The notes under the pieces: model-generated | Database searches by the model: none | What the model saw: the letters and a program-made list of their open reading frames with translations, nothing else | What the model was told of the DNA's origin: nothing | Source: Bacteroidota bacterium | GTDB taxonomy: Bacteria > Bacteroidota > Rhodothermia > Rhodothermales > Rubricoccaceae | Direction: 5' to 3' | NCBI GenBank assembly: GCA_022564455.1 | Contig: JADFLK010000066.1 | Span: 1 to 8,802 of the forward strand | Length of the DNA stretch: 8,802 bases | Program-made: the position numbers and the translations under genes | Shown here: piece after piece, positions 1 through 5,653 of the stretch | Position numbering within the stretch: the first letter of the stretch is position 1 | Layout: each line of letters opens with the position of its first letter

Positions 1-135
1 ATCCAGCTGGATCAGCGGGCTCGGCAGCTCCAGACTCCATTGGCGCGTATCGATGGAAGTGAAACGACAGCCCACGGCCAGGGCGCAGTCCGCCTCTTTC
101 AGCGCCTCGCTGCCCAGGAAGCCCCTGATGTCGCG
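1..135 (-). other. Thiamine-diphosphate enzyme-like segment continuing the debranching-like frame
   Basis: Residues about 528-572 of the preceding frame resemble the central domain of thiamine-diphosphate enzymes of the acetolactate synthase/benzoylformate decarboxylase type. The visible features are EALKEADCALAVGCRF (537-552), then a Trp-containing linker and LPSPLIQLD (564-572). These match the familiar pattern 'ADxVLAVGxRF ... LP..LIxID'. Nothing in debranching enzymes is expected to look like this, and the debranching domain normally continues well beyond its RPN motif. The join falls around bases 120-140 and keeps frame. It may be a real gene fusion, a deletion joining two neighbouring genes, or an assembly chimera. 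Confidence 0.55.
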
Positions 136-1716
136 CAGCGCCAGCACGGGATTGGGGCGCTGGAACAGGTCTGGCTGTCCCTGACGGTCGATCAGGTCAA
201 CCAATCGATCTTCCAAGGCAAATCGTTCGGGGAACTTGTGAAGCAGCGCATCGGCGCTGTCCGCGTACCACGAACTTCCCTCGCGGCGTGCGACGCCCAT
301 GATCTCGGCAAATGAAGCAGCGGCCCGAAGCGCGCGGTAGAGCGATCCCTGGACCTCTACGGGATAGCCCCCGCGCGACGTAGCCAATTCGGCCTTGGCC
401 GAGAGACTCTGCATCCACGTCTCGCCGTTGGCGGCGCTGAGAAACCCGCCGTCGCCTATCTGCCTTCCGTGGCGGCTGCTTTCCTGGTAGAGGCCGCGCA
501 TGGCAAAGACCGTCTTGAACCAGAAGTTCGTTCCGCCGGACACGAGCCCGCGATCGCCCGTTGTGCGCACGTAATCACCTGCTGCTGCGAGATAAATCGT
601 CGTGGCATCGGCCGTGGTGAACTCACCCGCGCCGCCCGGGCGGACCACATTGGGCGCACGGCCCAGGATATCCAGGCGCTCGTCGAATCGCTGCGCCCTG
701 CCGTACGTAACGAGAAGGCCGCGCGCCGTTTCCCAGTCGCCTGTAGCGAGCAGGGCGTTCAGATTGGACAGTATGCTCCGGCCCGGAATGGGCTCGGCGC
801 CAGGGATGCCGGGCACCAACACGGTCTCTGACGAATCGCTGACGACCAGCGCATCGAGCGAGAGCCGCGCCCACGCGAGGGCGCGGTTCACGTCCTCGCT
901 CTCTGTGTAAATGTACGATGACGCAAGAAGCTCAGCCATCCGCTCGCCCCGCTCTGCTTTTAAACGATCGGCATCGCGCAGGACGAGTGCGGCCAGCGAA
1001 TCGGCTTCGACGGCCGTCCTACCCGTCACGACAACCACTGCGCCCGGCGTTGAAAACGCGACCTCGCTCGAACTTGCGGTCCCGCCTCCTGCTCTGATGG
1101 CCGTCCATAGCGTATCCGAACCGGTGGGGCGTCCAACGAGCAGCGAAGCGCCTCGGTTGTCAATCACATCGCCCCGGCCTTCTCCAAAAATCGGCCGAAA
1201 AGCGACTATCCCCATCGAATCAGGCACTTCTACGAGCAGGGCGCCGTGCTCATCCAATAGCGTAATCCGCTCTCTGATTTCGGCCTTGCCACCGCCCTGA
1301 ATACGGTTCAGGAGCCGTGCGAAGAAGCCCAAGGAATCGCGCTCGACGTACGATCTGACGGCAAAATCCGGCCTGACTTCTGCGAGGGCTCGCTCGGAAG
1401 TGCCCAGCCGGGCGGAATCTTCGCTCACCCACCATTCCCATCCATCCAGAATGCGGTCGCCGCTCACCGTGAATCCCATCGCCGGATCATCGGGCGCAGC
1501 TACTGCCGCGTCGTAAAAAAACGCCCCGGCCCGATCCGAGAAAAAGATGGCGCGTTGGGCAGTAAGTGTGTCGCCTTCGGTACGCGGCTCAACCTCTACG
1601 ACAAGCTCGGCCAACGCACCCGGACCTTCAGCAGCCATCTGATCGCTCTCGTCGCCTCCGCCGCACGCAGACGCACAAAAGGCGAAGAAGAGCAGACAGA
1701 GGCAGGCACTTTTCAT
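1..1716 (-). CDS. Putative exported glycogen-debranching-enzyme-like lipoprotein, 3' end outside window
   Basis: The frame is open from ATG at 1716 to the window edge (572 codons, no stop), so the C-terminus is missing. The N-terminus is a lipoprotein-type signal: Lys2, a hydrophobic core, then ASAC with Cys18 as likely lipidated residue, followed by GGGDES. Residues about 50-220 resemble the N-terminal beta-domain of amylo-alpha-1,6-glucosidase/glycogen-debranching enzymes (a 'DGWEWW' stretch at 91-96). Residues about 260-527 resemble the helical glucosidase domain: TADATTIYL (368-376), GETWM (431-435), SRGGYPVEV (447-455) and RPN (520-522). From memory the family reads GRDT, TWMDA and TPR-GxPVE; here GRSI (312-315), TWMQS and TSRGGYPVE stand in their place, so activity on alpha-1,6-glucan branches is doubtful. 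Beyond residue about 528 the sequence changes family (see separate entry). It starts 8 bp after the GH13-like ORF, suggesting one transcript. No clear Shine-Dalgarno is visible. Existence of the coding frame is secure; the family call is moderate. Confidence 0.7.
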   Translation of the reverse strand, partial: MKSACLCLLFFAFCASACGGGDESDQMAAEGPGALAELVVEVEPRTEGDTLTAQRAIFFSDRAGAFFYDAAVAAPDDPAMGFTVSGDRILDGWEWWVSEDSARLGTSERALAEVRPDFAVRSYVERDSLGFFARLLNRIQGGGKAEIRERITLLDEHGALLVEVPDSMGIVAFRPIFGEGRGDVIDNRGASLLVGRPTGSDTLWTAIRAGGGTASSSEVAFSTPGAVVVVTGRTAVEADSLAALVLRDADRLKAERGERMAELLASSYIYTESEDVNRALAWARLSLDALVVSDSSETVLVPGIPGAEPIPGRSILSNLNALLATGDWETARGLLVTYGRAQRFDERLDILGRAPNVVRPGGAGEFTTADATTIYLAAAGDYVRTTGDRGLVSGGTNFWFKTVFAMRGLYQESSRHGRQIGDGGFLSAANGETWMQSLSAKAELATSRGGYPVEVQGSLYRALRAAASFAEIMGVARREGSSWYADSADALLHKFPERFALEDRLVDLIDRQGQPDLFQRPNPVLALRDIRGFLGSEALKEADCALAVGCRFTSIDTRQWSLELPSPLIQLD

Positions 1717-1724
1717 GCGGCCGA

Positions 1725-2153
1725 CTATTCGTCAAGGCCATGCGGCCGGATGTCGCGCTGCCGGATCGGGCGAAACACAACAACCGTACGAGGCGGAATC
1801 GGGTTCGAGTGTATCACCGCCCCGTCACTGAGAAGTGTGATGACGAGAGAGGGGATGGCGGCCAGGTCGCCGCTGCTGCTGAAGATCGGTACAAGTGGCT
1901 CAACCTCACCAATCCGTTCAACGTTTCTTTTCTCGTCGCTGAGGTTGAGCATGAAAACGAACCGCTCACCGCTCTCGCTGCACGCAAACGCGAAGACGCC
2001 CGTCTCCTCGTCCTCGAACATCATCTGAGCCTCGCCGTAGAGGATGCAGTTGGCAGCGAGGTTGAGCCATCTAGCGTGATCCTTTCGCAAATTATGCTGC
2101 GCAAGCACGACAGGACCAACTACAAACAAGAGCAAAGCAAGCGAGCAACGCAT
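1725..2153 (-). CDS. Small exported protein: signal peptide plus GH13 amylase C-terminal domain, catalytic barrel absent
   Basis: The 142-residue ORF from ATG 2153 begins with a convincing signal peptide: Arg2, a hydrophobic core at residues 5-17, and a probable cut after Ala18 before Gln19. From residue 22 it reads like the end of a GH13 alpha-amylase/alpha-glucosidase. LRKDH (22-26) matches the 'LRxxHPAL' helix that closes the barrel, GVFAFACSESGE matches the 'vfaFxRxxg' strand, MLNLSDE matches the 'vxNxS' strand, and the final PPRTVVVFRP is the last strand. The whole (beta/alpha)8 barrel, about 350-400 residues in typical enzymes, is missing, so no hydrolase activity is expected. A GTG at 2186 would add 11 residues, but the ATG places the signal peptide correctly. 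It lies between ispG (53 bp upstream) and the debranching-like gene (8 bp downstream). It could be an internally deleted amylase, a stand-alone glucan-binding beta-domain, or an assembly collapse. Confidence 0.6.
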   Translation of the reverse strand: MRCSLALLLFVVGPVVLAQHNLRKDHARWLNLAANCILYGEAQMMFEDEETGVFAFACSESGERFVFMLNLSDEKRNVERIGEVEPLVPIFSSSGDLAAIPSLVITLLSDGAVIHSNPIPPRTVVVFRPIRQRDIRPHGLDE

Positions 2154-2206
2154 GGCAAACAACCTACATCTCGTCCACACACCCACCTTTTCTTATGCGA
2201 AATGAT

Positions 2207-3316
2207 TCAGGCGTCTTCGTCCCAGCTCTCAATGGCCTCCAGCACTGCATCCACAATTCCTTCTTCCGGTACCGTGCCGATGTTCTCCCCACGCTTGAAG
2301 AGGTGAGCACGGCCACGGCCGAGTGAAATGCCCAGATCGGCTCCGGCGGCCTCGCCTGGGCCGTTCACGGCGCAGCCCATCAGCGCTACGTTGAGGTCTT
2401 TCTTGAACCCCTGTTTGGCGATGGCTTCTTCCACAGCGTCCACCACCGAGAACAGATCGCCCGCGAGGCGGCCGCAGGTTGGACAGGCGATGACGTTAAC
2501 GCCCGGGCGGCCAAGGCGAAGGCTCTTCAGGATTCGGTGGCCGACCTCGACTTCGTGTATGGAGTCCGCCGCAAGCGAGACGCGGATGGTGTCACCGATG
2601 CCATCGGCCAACAAACTCCCGATTCCGATGGAGCTTTTGACGGTGCCGTTCTTAATGGAGCCCGCTTCGGTAACACCCAGATGCAGCGGGTAGTCCGTGC
2701 GCTCGGCGAGCAGCCGGTACGCCTGAATCATGAAGTAGACGTCGGAGTGCTTCACCGAGATCACGATATCTTCGAAGCCCTCTCGCTCGCAGACCTCCAC
2801 GTGGCGCATGGCGCTCTCGAAAAGCGCCTCGGGCTGCGGGAAGCCGTACTTGTCGAGGAGGTCCTTCTCCAGCGACCCCGCGTTGACGCCAATACGAATC
2901 GGCACCCCTTTCTCTTTGGCCGCGAGCAGTACCTCGCGCTCCCACTCCGGCTTGCCGATATTCCCGGGGTTGAGACGCACTTTCGCAACATTCGCCTCAA
3001 TGGCCTTCAGGGCGTACTGGTAATTGAAGTGGATGTCCGCGACAATGGGCACAGGCGAGCCCTTAACAATATCGGCGAGGGCGTCGGCATCCTCCGGACG
3101 CGGGACGGCTACCCGGATGATGTCGGCCCCGGCGTCGGCCAGGCCCGTGATCTCAGCGAGGCACTTCTCCACGTCGTGCGTTTTCCCGGTCGTCATGGAC
3201 TGGACAGAAATCGGTGCGCCGCCGCCAATCTGTACATCCCCCACCTGAACAGCACGGGAAATACGGCGCGGGCGCTCGACGGCGTTAGCAGGTGACTTAG
3301 TGGATTGCTGCTCCAT
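2207..3316 (-). CDS. ispG: 4-hydroxy-3-methylbut-2-en-1-yl diphosphate synthase (IspG/GcpE)
   Basis: IspG carries out the penultimate step of the MEP isoprenoid pathway: it reductively opens methylerythritol cyclodiphosphate (MEcPP) to HMBPP using a [4Fe-4S] cluster, in the cytoplasm. The 369-residue protein is full length for the short bacterial type (E. coli about 372). The N-terminal TIM barrel shows PISVQSMTTG (35-44), VADIHFNYQ (92-100), VRLNPGNIG (113-121), VTEAG (215-219) and SSIGIGSLLADGIGDTIRV (228-246). The C-terminal cluster domain has CPTC (Cys278, Cys281), Cys315 in MGC, and NGPGE with Glu322, giving the three Cys plus Glu ligand set. Start ATG 3316 leaves a typical short, variable N-terminus. 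It lacks the extra central domain found in the long IspG of plants and many Bacteroidota. It lies 83 bp downstream of the L,D-transpeptidase gene and is probably expressed as a housekeeping gene. Confidence 0.97.
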   Translation of the reverse strand: MEQQSTKSPANAVERPRRISRAVQVGDVQIGGGAPISVQSMTTGKTHDVEKCLAEITGLADAGADIIRVAVPRPEDADALADIVKGSPVPIVADIHFNYQYALKAIEANVAKVRLNPGNIGKPEWEREVLLAAKEKGVPIRIGVNAGSLEKDLLDKYGFPQPEALFESAMRHVEVCEREGFEDIVISVKHSDVYFMIQAYRLLAERTDYPLHLGVTEAGSIKNGTVKSSIGIGSLLADGIGDTIRVSLAADSIHEVEVGHRILKSLRLGRPGVNVIACPTCGRLAGDLFSVVDAVEEAIAKQGFKKDLNVALMGCAVNGPGEAAGADLGISLGRGRAHLFKRGENIGTVPEEGIVDAVLEAIESWDEDA

Positions 3317-3399
3317 TGGGAGTGCCTGAGTGCAAAGAGAATCGCGCGCTGATACCCGGCCAAGGCAGGCGGGTTCGGGAAGGCGGCGTCAATTCCGTG

Positions 3400-4380
3400 T
3401 TACGGCGTGCTGCTGCTCGTCTGCGCCCGCTGCCGGTCGAACATAACCTGCTGGCCCGTTCCCGGTGGCACGTCGTACGGACTGTCGGGTAACTCTACCA
3501 CGCGAAGAGCTGGCTCGCCGTCCACCTCAACAAAGCGCTCCGGCGCACCAAGGGGCTCTTCGCCGTCGCCCAGAACAAGCACGGTTGTGCCCTGCTGGAG
3601 GATGCGTCCACCTGCGGTGCCAAGGCCCCGCTCTCCTGAACCAGCGGTCGTCACCCATGCATCGGCCCAGCTGTAAATCCATTGGGCGTCTCCAAGGATC
3701 AGGCGAACGCACCCGTGACTGGCGGGCGCTCCGGTAGGCATCTGGTATTGGTGAATGTGGATACCACGCGCGTGATGGAAGTTGAAGACCCAGCGCATCA
3801 ACCACGTTTCGCCGGGTGGGCTCAGCGTCGAAACGCGGCGCTCCTCCTTCCAATTAAAGTTGAACCGCCCTGCGGGGGTTCGGGTACCCACCGTGCCTGT
3901 ATTGACCAACCCCCAACGCTCGAGGCGGCCGTGCTCGTAGGCCGCCCACGCTTGCACGCCTTTGTGGATGATGAACAGCTTTTCGAATTCGGCGGCGCCT
4001 TCATAGTAACGAGGGAATGGCGCGTACGCACGGTGGTCGAGATCGTAGTAACTCGGCAGAATGAGCGTATCCCCTATCCCCAGATCGTGCACCTTCACGC
4101 GATTGAAGAACTCCACCATCCCCAGCATTTCCTTGCCGGTGTTGGCGTCGCCGCCGCCCACCATCTGGTAGAGTTCGTGCCGTGCCCAGATGGAGTTTTC
4201 GCGCTCGTGGTTGAGGACGTGGTAGCGGTAGGTGACATCCGGGATCAGTTCCAGGCTGTCTTCACGGGCGTAGAGGAGCTCCGCAAGTTCGGCCTGGTTG
4301 TAGAGACGGCGCTGGGCTTCAACCGGAAGGGCAAGTAGGACGAGCATCCCAAGAAGGATGACTGTGCGAATCGGATTCAT
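3400..4380 (-). CDS. Exported L,D-transpeptidase (YkuD domain)
   Basis: This is a predicted cell-wall enzyme that forms L,D (3-3) peptide cross-links, or attaches proteins to peptidoglycan, through an active-site cysteine. With ATG 4380 it has 326 residues and a clean signal peptide (Arg5, hydrophobic core about 7-19, likely cut after VEA before Gln23). A TTG at 4407 would add nine residues ahead of the signal and is less likely. Residues about 86-109 end in LGIGDTLILP, which resembles the end of a LysM repeat. The YkuD fold covers about 134-245: GTRTPAGRFNF (165-175), HIH (208-210) and the catalytic motif SHGCVRL with His222 and Cys224. A tail of about 80 residues, rich in Gly, Pro and Glu, follows the catalytic domain. 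Whether it cross-links, anchors or trims peptidoglycan cannot be told from sequence. It starts 79 bp after the antiporter stop and has its own promoter candidate. Confidence 0.92.
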   Translation of the reverse strand: MNPIRTVILLGMLVLLALPVEAQRRLYNQAELAELLYAREDSLELIPDVTYRYHVLNHERENSIWARHELYQMVGGGDANTGKEMLGMVEFFNRVKVHDLGIGDTLILPSYYDLDHRAYAPFPRYYEGAAEFEKLFIIHKGVQAWAAYEHGRLERWGLVNTGTVGTRTPAGRFNFNWKEERRVSTLSPPGETWLMRWVFNFHHARGIHIHQYQMPTGAPASHGCVRLILGDAQWIYSWADAWVTTAGSGERGLGTAGGRILQQGTTVLVLGDGEEPLGAPERFVEVDGEPALRVVELPDSPYDVPPGTGQQVMFDRQRAQTSSSTP

Positions 4381-4404
4381 CGGCTGCGATGACGCAAATA
4401 GGTG

Positions 4405-4412
4405 CAAAATTA
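4405..4412 (-). promoter_or_regulatory. Candidate -7 promoter element of the L,D-transpeptidase gene
   Basis: On the minus strand this reads TAATTTTG, an exact match to the Bacteroidota sigma-70 -7 consensus TAnnTTTG, 24 bp upstream of ATG 4380. The 79-bp gap is AT-richer here than its surroundings. No good -33 TTTG/TTG element is seen at the usual 19-21 bp spacing (the region reads CCGTTCCG), so it may be weak or factor-dependent. The match to a short consensus could be chance. Confidence 0.4.
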
Positions 4413-4459
4413 CCAGAAAACTACGAACGGAACGGAGCGATGTTCATTGCTGCAAAGCA

Positions 4460-5443
4460 TCACTTGGGAATGACCCACCACAGGTACAGCCCATAGATGG
4501 CGATGAGCAAGTATCCTTCCCAACGCCGGGTTCGGAAGCCCGTCCAGAGCAACCCGAACGTTAGGACTGTGACACCGAGCATGATGAGGAGCGCATCGTC
4601 GCCGACGGCAACGTCGAAGCCGACGCCTTCGCGGTTCATGGGTTGCACGAGTGCGGCCGGGCCAAGGACGCCAAACGCATTGAATACGTTGGATCCGATA
4701 GCGTTGCCGAGAGCAATATCGCCGTGCTTGCGCAGCGCGGCAACCACGGTTGTGGCCAGTTCGGGGAGGCTTGTACCCGCCGCTACGATCGTCAGGCCAA
4801 TAACCGCCTTGCTTACGCCGAGCCGCTCAGCGGTAGTGATCGCGCCCGCCAGTAACTGGTTGGACCCGAGCACCAACAGCGCAAGGCCGCCGAGCGTCAG
4901 GAGCAGATGGCGCCACAAGGAGGCTTCGGGCTCGGCAGCAGCCTCTTCTACCTGATCGGGCAACTCCAGTTCTTTCATCGCCCGGACTTCCTTCCGCGAA
5001 GAACGAATGCTGACAGTGAGGTATGCAATAATGCCAGCCGTCAACACGGCGCCTTCCATCCGGCCGAGCCGTCCGTTGTACAGGAAGAGCACGAGGATGA
5101 TGGCCGAGGCCAGCATGACCGGCAGATCCCATCGGATGAGGCTTCGTTGGATGACCATCGGGCTCAGTGCGGCCGAGATCCCCACGATCAGAGCCAGATT
5201 CGCCACATTCGAGCCCACCACGTTGCCCACGGCAAACCCGCCGTCGCCGCTGAGAGCCGCCTGCACGCTCACCACAAGTTCCGGGCTGCTCGTCCCGAAC
5301 GCTACTACCGTCAATCCCACAACAAGTGGTGTCAATCCAAAACGCAGCGCCAGCGCAGACGCGCCGCGCACCAGGCCTTCTGCCCCCACCAAGAGAAGCA
5401 CAATCCCGATACCCATCTGGGCGAAACTCTGGAGCACATCCAT
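4460..5443 (-). CDS. Calcium/sodium antiporter, CaCA superfamily (YrbG-like)
   Basis: This is an inner-membrane cation/Ca2+ exchanger that probably exports Ca2+ in exchange for Na+ or H+. With ATG 5443 it has 327 residues, normal for the YrbG-like family. The two inverted alpha-repeats are both intact: GTSSPE (50-55) with GNVVGSN (73-79) in the first, and GTSLPE (223-228) with GNAIGSN (246-252) in the second. These supply the conserved Glu, Asn and Ser residues that bind the ions. About ten hydrophobic segments are visible, and an acidic, basic-flanked cytoplasmic loop (about 149-176) separates the halves. The frame is open 29 codons further upstream to 5530, but that extension is Arg/Pro-rich, partly lies inside the miniature element, and is not expected in the family. 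No clear Shine-Dalgarno is visible. Its 5' leader begins about 60 bp from the inserted element. The actual ion preference is not readable from sequence. Confidence 0.93.
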   Translation of the reverse strand: MDVLQSFAQMGIGIVLLLVGAEGLVRGASALALRFGLTPLVVGLTVVAFGTSSPELVVSVQAALSGDGGFAVGNVVGSNVANLALIVGISAALSPMVIQRSLIRWDLPVMLASAIILVLFLYNGRLGRMEGAVLTAGIIAYLTVSIRSSRKEVRAMKELELPDQVEEAAAEPEASLWRHLLLTLGGLALLVLGSNQLLAGAITTAERLGVSKAVIGLTIVAAGTSLPELATTVVAALRKHGDIALGNAIGSNVFNAFGVLGPAALVQPMNREGVGFDVAVGDDALLIMLGVTVLTFGLLWTGFRTRRWEGYLLIAIYGLYLWWVIPK

Positions 5444-5554
5444 TCGCGCGAGCAGGACAATCGGGTGAGAGGGGAGGCGGCGGAATCTACGTCGCAGACT
5501 AAGAGGCGGTTGAAAATGTGCTGAGGCCAAACCCTCCGCCTCGCAAGCTCGGCA

Positions 5555-5573
5555 CCTCCCTTAAAAAGGGAGG
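5555..5573. repeat. Hairpin 1 inside the miniature element
   Basis: An 8-bp perfect inverted repeat: CCTCCCTT at 5555-5562 pairs with AAGGGAGG at 5566-5573 around a 3-base AAA loop. Its 3' arm can alternatively pair with the 5' arm of the next hairpin (GGAGGGG at 5569-5575 with CCCCTCC at 5585-5591), so two competing folds are possible. Confidence 0.75.
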
Positions 5574-5580
5574 GGTTAAA

Positions 5581-5610
5581 TAGCCCCCTCCTTATCCAAG
5601 GAGGGGGCTA
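5581..5610. terminator. Hairpin 2 inside the miniature element, possible transcription terminator
   Basis: A perfect 13-bp stem: TAGCCCCCTCCTT at 5581-5593 pairs with AAGGAGGGGGCTA at 5598-5610 around the 4-base loop ATCC. Read on the minus strand, RNA from the EEP gene would meet this GC-rich stem about 45 bases after its stop, followed by TTTAACC, a weak U-run. Read on the plus strand it is followed by AAAGAG. Terminator activity is therefore plausible but not typical; a structural role within the element is equally likely. Confidence 0.5.
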
Positions 5611-5653
5611 AAAGAGCGGTAATTCAACAGCCTCCTAAGGGACTAACTGGGTA

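Larger units (their letters stand above)
5503..5634. mobile_element. 132-bp miniature inverted-repeat element (MITE-like) with CTAA target duplication
   Basis: The ends are an inverted repeat: GAGGCGGTTGAA at 5503-5514 and, on the minus strand, GAGGCTGTTGAA at 5623-5634 (11 of 12 match). Each end is directly flanked by CTAA (5499-5502 and 5635-5638), which looks like a 4-bp target-site duplication. A 4-bp YTAR duplication and ends of the GAGGCTGTTG type are, as I recall, typical of IS5-group elements, so this may be a non-autonomous derivative mobilised by such a transposase. No ORF of note lies inside. It contains two strong hairpins (separate entries). It sits 15-19 bp past the stop of the EEP gene and about 60 bp upstream of the antiporter start, so it could both end the upstream transcript and alter the downstream promoter. 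Confidence 0.7.

Noticed and set aside
469..1300. Several plus-strand frames of 100-130 codons
   Set aside because: All are antisense to the debranching-like frame, which is coherent over 572 codons with a lipoprotein signal.
2154..2186. GTG start at 2186 for the GH13-like ORF
   Set aside because: It would place 11 residues ahead of an otherwise well-formed signal peptide beginning at ATG 2153.
1566..2306. Long plus-strand open frame of 246 codons
   Set aside because: It is antisense to the GH13-like ORF and the ends of its neighbours, is Arg/His-rich, has no recognisable domain, and only reflects the base bias of the true minus-strand frames.
2537..3295. Plus-strand open frame of 252 codons
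   Set aside because: It lies wholly antisense to ispG, whose motifs are complete; the translation has no family resemblance.
3317..3399. Promoter or terminator between the L,D-transpeptidase and ispG
   Set aside because: Only weak partial matches (a TTGAC and a CTTTG at wrong spacings) and no convincing stem; nothing can be supported.
3682..4338. Plus-strand open frame of 218 codons
   Set aside because: Antisense to the L,D-transpeptidase gene with its catalytic motif; a shadow frame.
4907..5524. Plus-strand open frame of 205 codons
   Set aside because: Antisense to the antiporter and rich in His, Gln and Arg without any domain pattern.
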